From JANPPS01 sp031428635 (GTDB lineage Bacteria > Pseudomonadota > Alphaproteobacteria > Acetobacterales > Acetobacteraceae), in NCBI GenBank assembly GCA_031428635.1, contig JANPPS010000031.1, forward strand, positions 1 through 24,053: a stretch of DNA of 24,053 bases. The letters are read 5' to 3'. The notes under the pieces were generated by a model that saw nothing but the letters and a program-made list of their open reading frames with translations, was not told the DNA's origin and searched no databases. Positions within the stretch are counted from its first letter, which is position 1, and every line of letters starts with the position of its first letter. The translations under genes and the position numbers were made by a program. Positions 1 through 6,950 of this stretch are shown in pieces.

Positions 1-690
1 CGCAACCAGGTCCACATCATCGACCTGCAGCAGACAGTGCCGATGCTCGACCGAGCCCTTCGCGCTGTACGCGACGTAACCGCGGCCGGTGGGCGCGTGC
101 TGTTCGTCGGCACCAAGCGTGCGGCGGCCGAATACGTGGCCGAGAGCGCCCAGCGCTGCGGCCAGTATTATGTGAACCACCGCTGGTTGGGCGGCATGCT
201 CACCAACTGGAAGACCATCACCGGCAGCATCAAGCGCCTCCGCCAGATCGAGGAAATGCTGGCCGGCAACATCGAAGGTCTGACCAAGAAAGAGGTGCTC
301 GAAGTTACTCGCGACCAGGAGAAGCTGGAGCGGGCACTCGGCGGCATCAAGGATATGGGCGGCCTGCCGGACATCTTATTCATCATCGACACGAACAAGG
401 AGAAGTTGGCGGTCGAAGAGGCAAATAAGCTCGGCATCCCCGTGATTGCCATTCTGGACAGCAACTCCGACCCGACCGGCGTGACCTATCCGATCCCCGG
501 CAATGACGACGCGATCCGCGCCATCACGATGTACTGCGACCTGATCGCGGGCGCCGTGCTGGATGGTATCAGCGCCGAAATGGTCGCAAGCGGTCAGGAT
601 TTCGGCGGTGCCGAGGAGTTGCCTGCCGCCATGTTGCCGAACATGCCCGAGCCTCCCCAGGGGCAAGTGACCGGACAGCCCGCAGCGTAA
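1..690 (+). CDS. rpsB: 30S ribosomal protein S2 (5' end cut off by window)
   Basis: Component of the small ribosomal subunit that binds 16S rRNA near the neck and helps recruit S1. The frame is open from base 1, and the first visible residues (RNQVHIIDLQQTVPML) align with about residue 35 of E. coli S2, so roughly 34 residues lie outside the window; the first in-window ATG at 37 is internal. Family landmarks are strong: LFVGTKRAA, NHRWLGGMLTNWKT, LGGIKDMGGLPD and IPGNDDAIRA. The C-terminus carries a short Pro/Gly/Gln-rich tail beyond the conserved core, which is variable in this family. It is followed after 13 bases by tsf, the usual rpsB-tsf pairing. Identity is essentially certain; only the start is unseen. 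Confidence 0.98.
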   Translation, partial: RNQVHIIDLQQTVPMLDRALRAVRDVTAAGGRVLFVGTKRAAAEYVAESAQRCGQYYVNHRWLGGMLTNWKTITGSIKRLRQIEEMLAGNIEGLTKKEVLEVTRDQEKLERALGGIKDMGGLPDILFIIDTNKEKLAVEEANKLGIPVIAILDSNSDPTGVTYPIPGNDDAIRAITMYCDLIAGAVLDGISAEMVASGQDFGGAEELPAAMLPNMPEPPQGQVTGQPAA

Positions 691-703
691 GGGAGCAGAG
701 CAC

Positions 704-1621
704 ATGGCTGATATTTCCGCCGCGATGGTCCGTGACCTACGAGTGGCCACGGGCGCTGGCATGATGGACTGCAAGAAGGCGCTATCCGAAAGTGGTGGCG
801 ATGCGGAGGCCGCGTTCGACTGGCTTCGTAAGAAGGGACTGAGTGCTGCGGCGAAGAAAAGCGGTCGGGTCGCCGCAGAAGGCTTGGTTGGTGTGGCGAC
901 CAGCCCGCAGCGTGCAGCCATGGTCGAGGTCAATGCCGAAACCGACTTCGTCGCCCGCAACGAGACATTCCAAGCCATGGTCGAGGCGATTGCCAAGATC
1001 GCGCTTGAAGTCGGCGAGGATGTCGAAACCATTCGCGCCGCGCCGTTTCCCGGCACGGATCGCACGGTTGCCGAGCAGCTTACTCATCTGGTCGCAACCA
1101 TTGGTGAGAATATGACCATCCGCCGTGCCCGCGTAATGTCTGTGCCGCAGGGAGTGGTGGCGACGTATATCCACAACGTCCTGCGTCCCGGCCTGGGCAA
1201 GATCGGCGTTTTGGTCGCGATCGAGGGTACGTCCGAGATCGGCGCGCTGGAGACGTTGGGCCGGCAGATCGGTATGCACGTGGCTGCCACCCGTCCCGAC
1301 GCGCTCGACGTCGATGCCGTCGACCCGGCGGCCCTCGAGCGTGAGCGTGCTGTGCTGGTCGAGCAGGCCCGTGCGTCAGGCAAGCCCGAGGCGATTATTG
1401 AGAAGATGGTCGATGGACGCATCCGTAAATACTACGAAGAAGTCGTCTTACTGGAGCAGGTCTGGGTCCACGATGGTGAAAGCCGTGTCCGCGCCGTCGT
1501 GAAGAAGGCCGGGGCCAATCTGGCTGGGTTCGAACGCTTCACGCTGGGCGAGGGGATCGAGAAGGAGACCGGTGACTTTGCGGCCGAAGTGGCGGCAGCG
1601 TCGGGTGTTCCGCAGACTTAA
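704..1621 (+). CDS. tsf: Elongation factor Ts
   Basis: Guanine nucleotide exchange factor that regenerates EF-Tu-GTP in the cytoplasm. The ATG is preceded by a purine-rich GGGAGCAGAG, giving a good ribosome binding site. The N-terminal UBA-like domain (about residues 1-55) has the hallmark TGAGMMDCKKAL, followed by the EF-Tu-contacting TDFVARN motif at residues 80-86. The repeated core domain and the C-terminal region then follow. At 305 residues it is slightly longer than the 283-residue E. coli protein, which is ordinary for alphaproteobacteria. It sits 13 bases after rpsB and is probably cotranscribed with it. A 105-base gap with an inverted repeat separates it from pyrH. Confidence 0.98.
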   Translation: MADISAAMVRDLRVATGAGMMDCKKALSESGGDAEAAFDWLRKKGLSAAAKKSGRVAAEGLVGVATSPQRAAMVEVNAETDFVARNETFQAMVEAIAKIALEVGEDVETIRAAPFPGTDRTVAEQLTHLVATIGENMTIRRARVMSVPQGVVATYIHNVLRPGLGKIGVLVAIEGTSEIGALETLGRQIGMHVAATRPDALDVDAVDPAALERERAVLVEQARASGKPEAIIEKMVDGRIRKYYEEVVLLEQVWVHDGESRVRAVVKKAGANLAGFERFTLGEGIEKETGDFAAEVAAASGVPQT

Positions 1622-1661
1622 CGTCAGCGGACTTAACTTCCGGAGGCTGAACACGCTGACG
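1622..1661 (+). other. Inverted repeat in the tsf-pyrH gap (possible attenuator or processing hairpin)
   Basis: The arms CGTCAGCG (1622-1629) and CGCTGACG (1654-1661) are perfectly complementary over 8 bp and enclose a 24-base loop. The first arm starts on the base after the tsf stop codon. No T-run follows, so it is not a classic intrinsic terminator. Position and symmetry are seen directly; a role in attenuation or RNA processing between tsf and pyrH is inference. Confidence 0.4.
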
Positions 1662-1726
1662 CCTGACACGCTTGTGACGGGCGGGTGCAGCAACTAAGAT
1701 ACCGCCGTCCGTACCTCAAGGATCGT

Positions 1727-2455
1727 ATGACCTTCGACCCATCCCATAAACGCGTGCTGCTGAAAGTCTCGGGTGAGGCATTGATGGGCCGGCGGGAATA
1801 CGGTCTGGATACCGACACACTCAGTCGGATCGCGATCGACGTGGGTGACGTGGTCAAGATGGGCGTCCAGGTGTGCCTCGTGATTGGCGGCGGTAACATC
1901 TTTCGCGGCATATCGGCAGCGGCGGGTGGTATGGACCGGGCGCAGGCCGATTACATGGGCATGTTGGCCACTGTCATGAATGCGCTCGGCATGCAGTCGG
2001 CGCTGGAACGGCGCGGGGTGCCCACCCGGGTGCAGTCCGCGATCCCGATGAGCAGCGTGTGTGAGCCCTACATTCGGCGGCGCGCGGAACGACACATGGA
2101 GAAGGGCCGGGTCGTGATTTTTGCCGCTGGTACGGGCAACCCGTTCTTCACGACCGACACCGCCGCAGCCCTCCGCGCCGCGGAGATGAACTGCGACCTG
2201 TTGCTAAAGGGGACGCAGGTCGATGGCGTGTACGCGGCCGATCCGCGCAAACACCCGGATGCGGAGCGGTATGACGAACTGACATACCTCGACGTTCTGT
2301 CCCGCGACTTGGGCGTCATGGACGCGGCTGGCATCAGCCTGGCGCGCGAAAACGGCCTACCGATCATTGTGTTCAATATTCACGCCCCCGGTGCGTTCGC
2401 GCAGGTTATGCGGGGCGAAGGCCGATTCACCCGTATCGTCGAACCGCAACACTAA
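1727..2455 (+). CDS. pyrH: UMP kinase (uridylate kinase)
   Basis: Cytoplasmic kinase that phosphorylates UMP to UDP with ATP in pyrimidine nucleotide synthesis; bacterial PyrH belongs to the amino-acid-kinase fold and is normally a hexamer. The ATG at 1727 is chosen because AAGGA lies 4 bases upstream and the protein then has 242 residues, matching the 241 of E. coli; a GTG at 1685 would add a non-conserved leader. Motifs include LKVSGEAL (residues 12-19), VIGGGNIFRG (52-61), a TGNPFFTTDTAA segment and the downstream DGVYAADPRKHP block. It lies in the conserved tsf-pyrH-frr order, 12 bases before frr. Confidence 0.97.
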   Translation: MTFDPSHKRVLLKVSGEALMGRREYGLDTDTLSRIAIDVGDVVKMGVQVCLVIGGGNIFRGISAAAGGMDRAQADYMGMLATVMNALGMQSALERRGVPTRVQSAIPMSSVCEPYIRRRAERHMEKGRVVIFAAGTGNPFFTTDTAAALRAAEMNCDLLLKGTQVDGVYAADPRKHPDAERYDELTYLDVLSRDLGVMDAAGISLARENGLPIIVFNIHAPGAFAQVMRGEGRFTRIVEPQH

Positions 2456-2467
2456 CGGAGAGCCCCA

Positions 2468-3034
2468 GTGCCCGCCGACCTAGCCGCTCTGACGACCGAC
2501 CTCACTCGCCGCATGGATGGCGCGATGGAAACCCTGCGCCGCGACTACAGTGGCTTGCGCACCGGTCGCGCCAGCCCGGCGTTGCTGGAGCCGGTGAAGG
2601 TTGAGGCCTATGGGACCGAGGTGCCAATCACCCAGGTCGGCACTATTGGCGTGCCCGAGCCGCGCATGATTACGGTCCAGGTCTGGGACCGCACGCTGGT
2701 CGGTGCTGTCGAACGCGCGATCCGGGATAGCGGGCTTGGGCTCAATCCCGGGTCGGACGGGCAGGTGGTGCGCGTCCCCATCCCGCAGCTGACGGCCGAA
2801 CGCCGGACCGAGCTGGCGAAGGCGGCCGGCCGGTACGCCGAGGGTAGCCGCATCGCCATCCGTGGCGTCCGACGCGACGGCATGGACCAGATCAAGACGT
2901 TCGAGAAAAAGGGCGAAATCAGTGAGGATGAGTTGAAAGACTGGTCCGAAACCGTGCAGAAACAGACGGACGGCTATATTCGCCGAATCGACGACTCGCT
3001 GACGGAGAAGGACCGGGAAATCCGGCAGGTCTAG
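2468..3034 (+). CDS. frr: Ribosome recycling factor
   Basis: Works with EF-G to split post-termination ribosomes. The GTG start at 2468 follows a GGAG about 8 bases upstream and gives 188 residues, close to the usual 185. Recognisable segments include the N-terminal helix (RRMDGAMETLRRDYSGLRTGRA), the PIP/proline-poor head domain with PRMITVQVWD, and the C-terminal helices (DQIKTFEKKGEISEDE and the following QKQTDGYI). The protein has the expected long-helix plus small-domain layout. It ends 3 bases before uppS, so translation of the two is probably coupled. Confidence 0.97.
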   Translation: MPADLAALTTDLTRRMDGAMETLRRDYSGLRTGRASPALLEPVKVEAYGTEVPITQVGTIGVPEPRMITVQVWDRTLVGAVERAIRDSGLGLNPGSDGQVVRVPIPQLTAERRTELAKAAGRYAEGSRIAIRGVRRDGMDQIKTFEKKGEISEDELKDWSETVQKQTDGYIRRIDDSLTEKDREIRQV

Positions 3035-3037
3035 CCC

Positions 3038-3796
3038 ATGGGTGTGCAAGACAGGACCGTGGGCGCCATCGCCCGGCCCGCGCTGCAGGATGCGGTGCCC
3101 CCCCGTCACGTCGCCGTTATCATGGACGGCAACGGCCGTTGGGCTGCCGCACGCAGCCTGCCGCGCGCCGCCGGGCACCGGGCCGGATCACAGGCGGTAC
3201 GGCGAACGATCGAGGCCGCGATCAGCGCTGGCGTTACTTGGCTCACGCTTTACGCGTTCAGTAGTGAAAACTGGCGCCGGCCGGCCGATGAGGTGCTGGA
3301 GCTTACTGGCCTGCTGAAGCATTATTTGCGACAGGAATTGGCCGAACTCGCGGCCCAGGGCGTGCGCCTGCGGGTGATCGGCGACCGTTCGCGGTTCGAC
3401 GCCGAAACCCGGGCCGAGCTCGATCGGGCGGAGCGAACAACGACCGGCAATGCCCGGCTGAACCTCAATATCGCCCTGTCCTACGGCGCCCGAGGCGAGC
3501 TTGTTGGCGCCGCCCGCGCGATCGCCCGCGCGGCCGCCGCCGGCACGCTCGACCCGGCGACACTCGACGAAGCACAGTTCGAGACCTTTCTGAACACCGC
3601 CGGCATGCCGGATCCGGACCTGATGATCCGCACGTCGGGTGAGCGGCGGCTGTCCAATTTCCTGCTGTGGCAATCGGCCTATGCGGAGCTCGTCTTCCTC
3701 GATGTGCTATGGCCAGATTTTGGCCCGGCCGAGTTCGGCGGCGCACTGGTGGAGTTCGCCCGCCGGGAACGTCGGTTCGGCGCACGCCCTGCCTGA
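3038..3796 (+). CDS. uppS: Isoprenyl transferase / undecaprenyl diphosphate synthase
   Basis: Condenses isopentenyl diphosphate units onto farnesyl diphosphate in cis to make the undecaprenyl carrier lipid for peptidoglycan and LPS O-antigen. The motif HVAVIMDGNGRWA carries the catalytic Asp (residue 30), and LYAFSSENWRRP and DLMIRTSGERRLSNFLLWQ (RTSGE at 198-202) are further cis-prenyltransferase signatures. Its 252 residues match the family length. The ATG lies 3 bases after the frr stop, and no strong separate Shine-Dalgarno is seen, so coupled translation is likely. The reading frame of cdsA opens inside its end. Confidence 0.97.
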   Translation: MGVQDRTVGAIARPALQDAVPPRHVAVIMDGNGRWAAARSLPRAAGHRAGSQAVRRTIEAAISAGVTWLTLYAFSSENWRRPADEVLELTGLLKHYLRQELAELAAQGVRLRVIGDRSRFDAETRAELDRAERTTTGNARLNLNIALSYGARGELVGAARAIARAAAAGTLDPATLDEAQFETFLNTAGMPDPDLMIRTSGERRLSNFLLWQSAYAELVFLDVLWPDFGPAEFGGALVEFARRERRFGARPA

Positions 3797-3806
3797 TCGC
3801 AACGAG

Positions 3807-4601
3807 TTGCGCCCCGCTGGACCTCGGCGATGGGCCGATCTGCGCGTGCGGGTCGCCTCTGCCATCATACTGGCACCCGTGGCACTGGGCTGCGCGTGGC
3901 TCGGCGGTGCTGCCTGGCTGGTGCTCGTCTGTGCCGCCGGTGGGGCAGTCGCGGCCGAGTGGGTGGCGCTCTGTGGCGGCCGGGCCTGGACGCTGACTGG
4001 CATCGTCGTGCCCGGCGCGGTCGTTGGGGCCTGCCTCAGTACAGCCCGCGCAGACCTAGTAACCGCCGCCGCGACTTTGGTTCTCGGCGCGATCGTGACA
4101 GGACGGGCTGCCATCGGTGCCGGTGTACTGTATGCCGGTGTGGCTGGGGTCGCCTTGATTTGGCTACGGGACGACGGCGTTACGGGCCAGGCGAACCTCA
4201 TGTTTCTGATCGTGGCCGTAGTTAGTAGCGACATCGGCGCCTACGCATTCGGCCGCATCATTGGTGGCCCGCGACTGGCGCCCGTGATTTCCCCCGGTAA
4301 GACATGGTCCGGCGCGCTGGGTGGCCTGGCCGTATCGGCGCTGGCCGGTGCGGGTACGGCGGCGCTGCTCGGCTCGCCCGGTCCGTCGGCTGCGGGCGTG
4401 GCCCTGCTGCTAGCTGCCGTCGCACAGGGTGGCGATCTTTTCGAAAGCTGGGTTAAGCGGCGGTCTGGCGTGAAAGACTCCGGCTGGCTGATACCCGGCC
4501 ATGGTGGCGTCATGGATCGGGTGGACGGCTTTATTGCCGCCGGACCCGCCGCGGCCGCGATAGCGATGTGCGTGGGGCGAGGGAATTTGCTGTGGCAGTA
4601 G
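3807..4601 (+). CDS. cdsA: Phosphatidate cytidylyltransferase (CDP-diacylglycerol synthase)
   Basis: Integral inner-membrane enzyme that converts phosphatidate and CTP to CDP-diacylglycerol, the precursor of all the major phospholipids. Multiple hydrophobic segments run from about residue 15 onwards, and the family signature KDSGWLIPGHGGVMDRVD sits near the C-terminus. Start choice is uncertain. No ATG lies near the expected N-terminus. TTG at 3807 gives LRPAGPRRWADLRVRV before the first membrane segment, GTG at 3846 would start just at that segment, and a CTG lies at 3789. TTG is preferred but lacks a clear Shine-Dalgarno; coupling to the uppS stop (3794-3796) is plausible. It overlaps dxr by 10 bases. 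Confidence 0.93.
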   Translation: MRPAGPRRWADLRVRVASAIILAPVALGCAWLGGAAWLVLVCAAGGAVAAEWVALCGGRAWTLTGIVVPGAVVGACLSTARADLVTAAATLVLGAIVTGRAAIGAGVLYAGVAGVALIWLRDDGVTGQANLMFLIVAVVSSDIGAYAFGRIIGGPRLAPVISPGKTWSGALGGLAVSALAGAGTAALLGSPGPSAAGVALLLAAVAQGGDLFESWVKRRSGVKDSGWLIPGHGGVMDRVDGFIAAGPAAAAIAMCVGRGNLLWQ

Positions 4602-5761
4602 GGGTACGGACAGTCAGCGTGCTTGGTAGCAGCGGCAGTGTGGGTGCCAGCACCGTCGACTTGTTGCTGGCCAACCCAGGCCGCTACCGCGTGCGCGCCC
4701 TGGTCGGGGGCCGTAACGCCACCGTTCTGGCTGCCCAGGCACGAGCGCTACAGGCCGAAATTGCTGTCATCGCCGATCCTGGCGCATACCCTGCACTGGT
4801 TTCCGCCCTGGCCGGTACCGGCGTGCAGACGGCGTGCGGTGAGCAGGCGGTGCTGGATGCCGCCGCATTACCCGCCGACTGGACCATGGCCGCGATCACG
4901 GGCGCCGCCGGCCTACCGCCTACCTTGGCCGCCATTCGCCGTGGCGGCGCGATCGCGCTTGCAAACAAAGAGGCGCTTGTTTGCGCGGGCGCCGTCATGC
5001 TGCGCGCGGTACACGACGCGGGCGCTACGCTGCTGCCGGTAGACAGTGAACACAACGCGATCTTCCAAGCCATGGCCGAGAACAACCGTGGCGGGGTCGA
5101 GCGCATCGTGCTGACCGCGTCAGGTGGCCCGTTCCGCACTGCTAGCCTGGATGAAATGTCGCGCGCTACGCCGGAAGCCGCGTTGCGCCACCCGATCTGG
5201 TCGATGGGCGCCAAGATCTCGATCGACAGTGCAACCATGTTCAACAAGGGGCTGGAGCTGATCGAGGCTGCCCGCCTGTTTAACATGAATGAGAGCGAGA
5301 TCGGCGTGCTGGTCCACCCGCAATCCGTCGTACACGGGCTGGTATACTACCACGATGGCAGTGTGCTCGCTCAGATGGGCGCGCCCGACATGCGGATCCC
5401 GATCGCCCACACTCTGGCCTGGCCTGGCCGCCTGCCCACCAACTCGCCGCGGCTCGACTTGGCTACGACCGGGCGATTGGAGTTCTTCGAACCCGATCCT
5501 GTCCGTTTTCCCGCGCTACGGATGGCGCGGGACGCCTTGCGCGCGGGGGGCGGCGCACCCACCATCCTGTCTGCTGCGAACGAGGTCGCGGTCGAAGCGT
5601 TCCTTGGCCGCCGACTTGGTTTTACGGCGATTGCGGATTTGGTGGCAGCCGTTCTCGACCGGCTGGGATCGCCGCCGGCCGACACGTTAGGCGATGTGAT
5701 GGAGCTGGATGGGGCAGCACGTCGGGCTGCCCAAACAATCGCTGCGCTGCGCGCGGCCTGA
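4592..5761 (+). CDS. dxr: 1-deoxy-D-xylulose 5-phosphate reductoisomerase
   Basis: Second step of the MEP pathway: rearranges and reduces DXP to 2-C-methyl-D-erythritol 4-phosphate using NADPH and a divalent metal. The GTG at 4592 is chosen over an earlier in-frame GTG at 4568 because GAGGGAA (4579-4585) lies 6 bases upstream, and the resulting 389 residues fit the family (398 in E. coli). The NADPH loop reads LGSSGSVGAST, where Ser replaces the more usual Thr. Other motifs are LANKEAL, the metal-binding LLPVDSEHNAIFQ, TASGGPFR, KISIDSATMFNKGLELIEA, HPQSVVHG and SAANEVAVEAFL. It supplies isoprenoid precursors used by the product of uppS upstream. Confidence 0.97.
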   Translation: MAVGVRTVSVLGSSGSVGASTVDLLLANPGRYRVRALVGGRNATVLAAQARALQAEIAVIADPGAYPALVSALAGTGVQTACGEQAVLDAAALPADWTMAAITGAAGLPPTLAAIRRGGAIALANKEALVCAGAVMLRAVHDAGATLLPVDSEHNAIFQAMAENNRGGVERIVLTASGGPFRTASLDEMSRATPEAALRHPIWSMGAKISIDSATMFNKGLELIEAARLFNMNESEIGVLVHPQSVVHGLVYYHDGSVLAQMGAPDMRIPIAHTLAWPGRLPTNSPRLDLATTGRLEFFEPDPVRFPALRMARDALRAGGGAPTILSAANEVAVEAFLGRRLGFTAIADLVAAVLDRLGSPPADTLGDVMELDGAARRAAQTIAALRAA

Positions 5762-5776
5762 CGAAAGATTACGCAA

Positions 5777-6874
5777 ATGGAGCCGCTACGCAGTATCGCC
5801 GCCTTCCTCGTTGTCCTGGGCGTACTCGTCTTCGTGCATGAGATGGGCCATTACCTGGCAGCACGGTGGCGCGGTATTCATGTAGAGGCTTTCTCAATCG
5901 GGTTTGGTCGTCCGATTGCGCAATGGACGGACCGGCTGGGCACGGTGTGGAAGCTGTGCTGGCTGCCGCTCGGTGGCTACGTGAAATTACACGGCCAGGA
6001 GCAGCCGGCTGATGCCTCACCGGAGGATCGGGCGGCTTGGATCAGCGGGCGTGCATTCCATGAAAAATCGGTGCTGTCGCGTGCCATCGTGGTGGCCGCC
6101 GGGCCGGTGGCTAATTTCCTGCTCGCGATTGTTCTGTTCACAGCGCTATTCGCCATCGTCGGGCGTCCCGAGTCGGTACCGGTGTTCAGTGGTATCGTAG
6201 CCGACGGGCCGGCGGCGGCGGCGCAGCTTCGGGTCGGCGATCGGGTTACGTCCATCGATGGCGCAGCGGTAGTACGGTTCGAAGACATCCGGCGGATCAT
6301 CTTCGACAGGCCGGACCAGACCGTGAGTGTCAGCATCGAACGCGACGGCCAGCCGTTGGTCGTCCCGGTTCGCATCGGCATGCGTGAACTACGGGGCGTG
6401 CATACCGGGTTCCTTGGCGTCGCCGGCGCGCAAGGCGACTATGTGCACATGGGGCCGTTACAGGCCGTGGGCGCCGGTGCCGCACAATGCTGGGACATCG
6501 TGGTCCAGACGGTACAGAGCTTTGGCCAAATGCTGAGCGGCACCCGCGGCAGCGAAGACCTGGGCGGGCCGCTCCGCATTGCGGAGATGTCGGGCCAGGT
6601 TGCAAAGCTTGGCTTGGCCAGCCTGGTTAGTTTCATTGCGCTACTGTCGATTAACCTTGGACTGATCAATCTGTTCCCAATCCCGATTCTCGATGGAGGG
6701 CACTTGGTATTCTACGCGATCGAGGCCCTGCGCGGTCGCCCACTACCGGCGCGCGCGCAGAAGGTCGGTTTTCAGGCCGGCGCCGCGCTGCTGGGGACAT
6801 TGTTCATCTTTGCGACTTGGAATGACCTCACGCATCTTGGCCTGTTCCGCTGGGTCGCCGGACTGATCGGCTAA
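5777..6874 (+). CDS. rseP: RIP metalloprotease RseP (site-2 protease, M50)
   Basis: Intramembrane zinc protease that clips transmembrane substrates such as anti-sigma factors during envelope stress signalling and also clears signal-peptide remnants. The zinc motif HEMGH is at residues 21-25 inside the first membrane segment, GFGRP follows, and the second active-site motif NLFPIPILDGGH lies at about 298-309. A single PDZ domain occupies roughly residues 135-200, in contrast to the two PDZ domains of the 450-residue E. coli protein; the 365-residue, one-PDZ form is common in alphaproteobacteria. It lies 15 bases after dxr and upstream of bamA, the standard envelope cluster order. Confidence 0.96.
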   Translation: MEPLRSIAAFLVVLGVLVFVHEMGHYLAARWRGIHVEAFSIGFGRPIAQWTDRLGTVWKLCWLPLGGYVKLHGQEQPADASPEDRAAWISGRAFHEKSVLSRAIVVAAGPVANFLLAIVLFTALFAIVGRPESVPVFSGIVADGPAAAAQLRVGDRVTSIDGAAVVRFEDIRRIIFDRPDQTVSVSIERDGQPLVVPVRIGMRELRGVHTGFLGVAGAQGDYVHMGPLQAVGAGAAQCWDIVVQTVQSFGQMLSGTRGSEDLGGPLRIAEMSGQVAKLGLASLVSFIALLSINLGLINLFPIPILDGGHLVFYAIEALRGRPLPARAQKVGFQAGAALLGTLFIFATWNDLTHLGLFRWVAGLIG

Positions 6875-6875
6875 A

Positions 6876-6896
6876 GCCGGGCTTGGCGCGCCCGGC
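6876..6896 (+). other. GC-rich hairpin downstream of rseP
   Basis: GCCGGGC (6876-6882) and GCCCGGC (6890-6896) form a perfect 7-bp stem with a 7-base loop, starting 2 bases after the rseP stop. A second short stem, CGGGC-GAA-GCCCG, lies at 6921-6933. Neither is followed by a T-run, so a strong intrinsic terminator is not supported. They may protect RNA or tune read-through into bamA. Confidence 0.45.
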
Positions 6897-6950
6897 CGTC
6901 GGCCCTACAAGCGGCGAGATCGGGCGAAGCCCGGGCGCCAAATTAGGCGC

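Noticed and set aside
1685..1726. Upstream GTG start for pyrH
   Set aside because: The added residues are not family-like, while ATG 1727 has AAGGA at good spacing and gives the normal protein length.
4568..4591. Upstream GTG start for dxr
   Set aside because: GTG 4592 has a clear GAGGGAA and yields the expected N-terminus right before the NADPH-binding strand.
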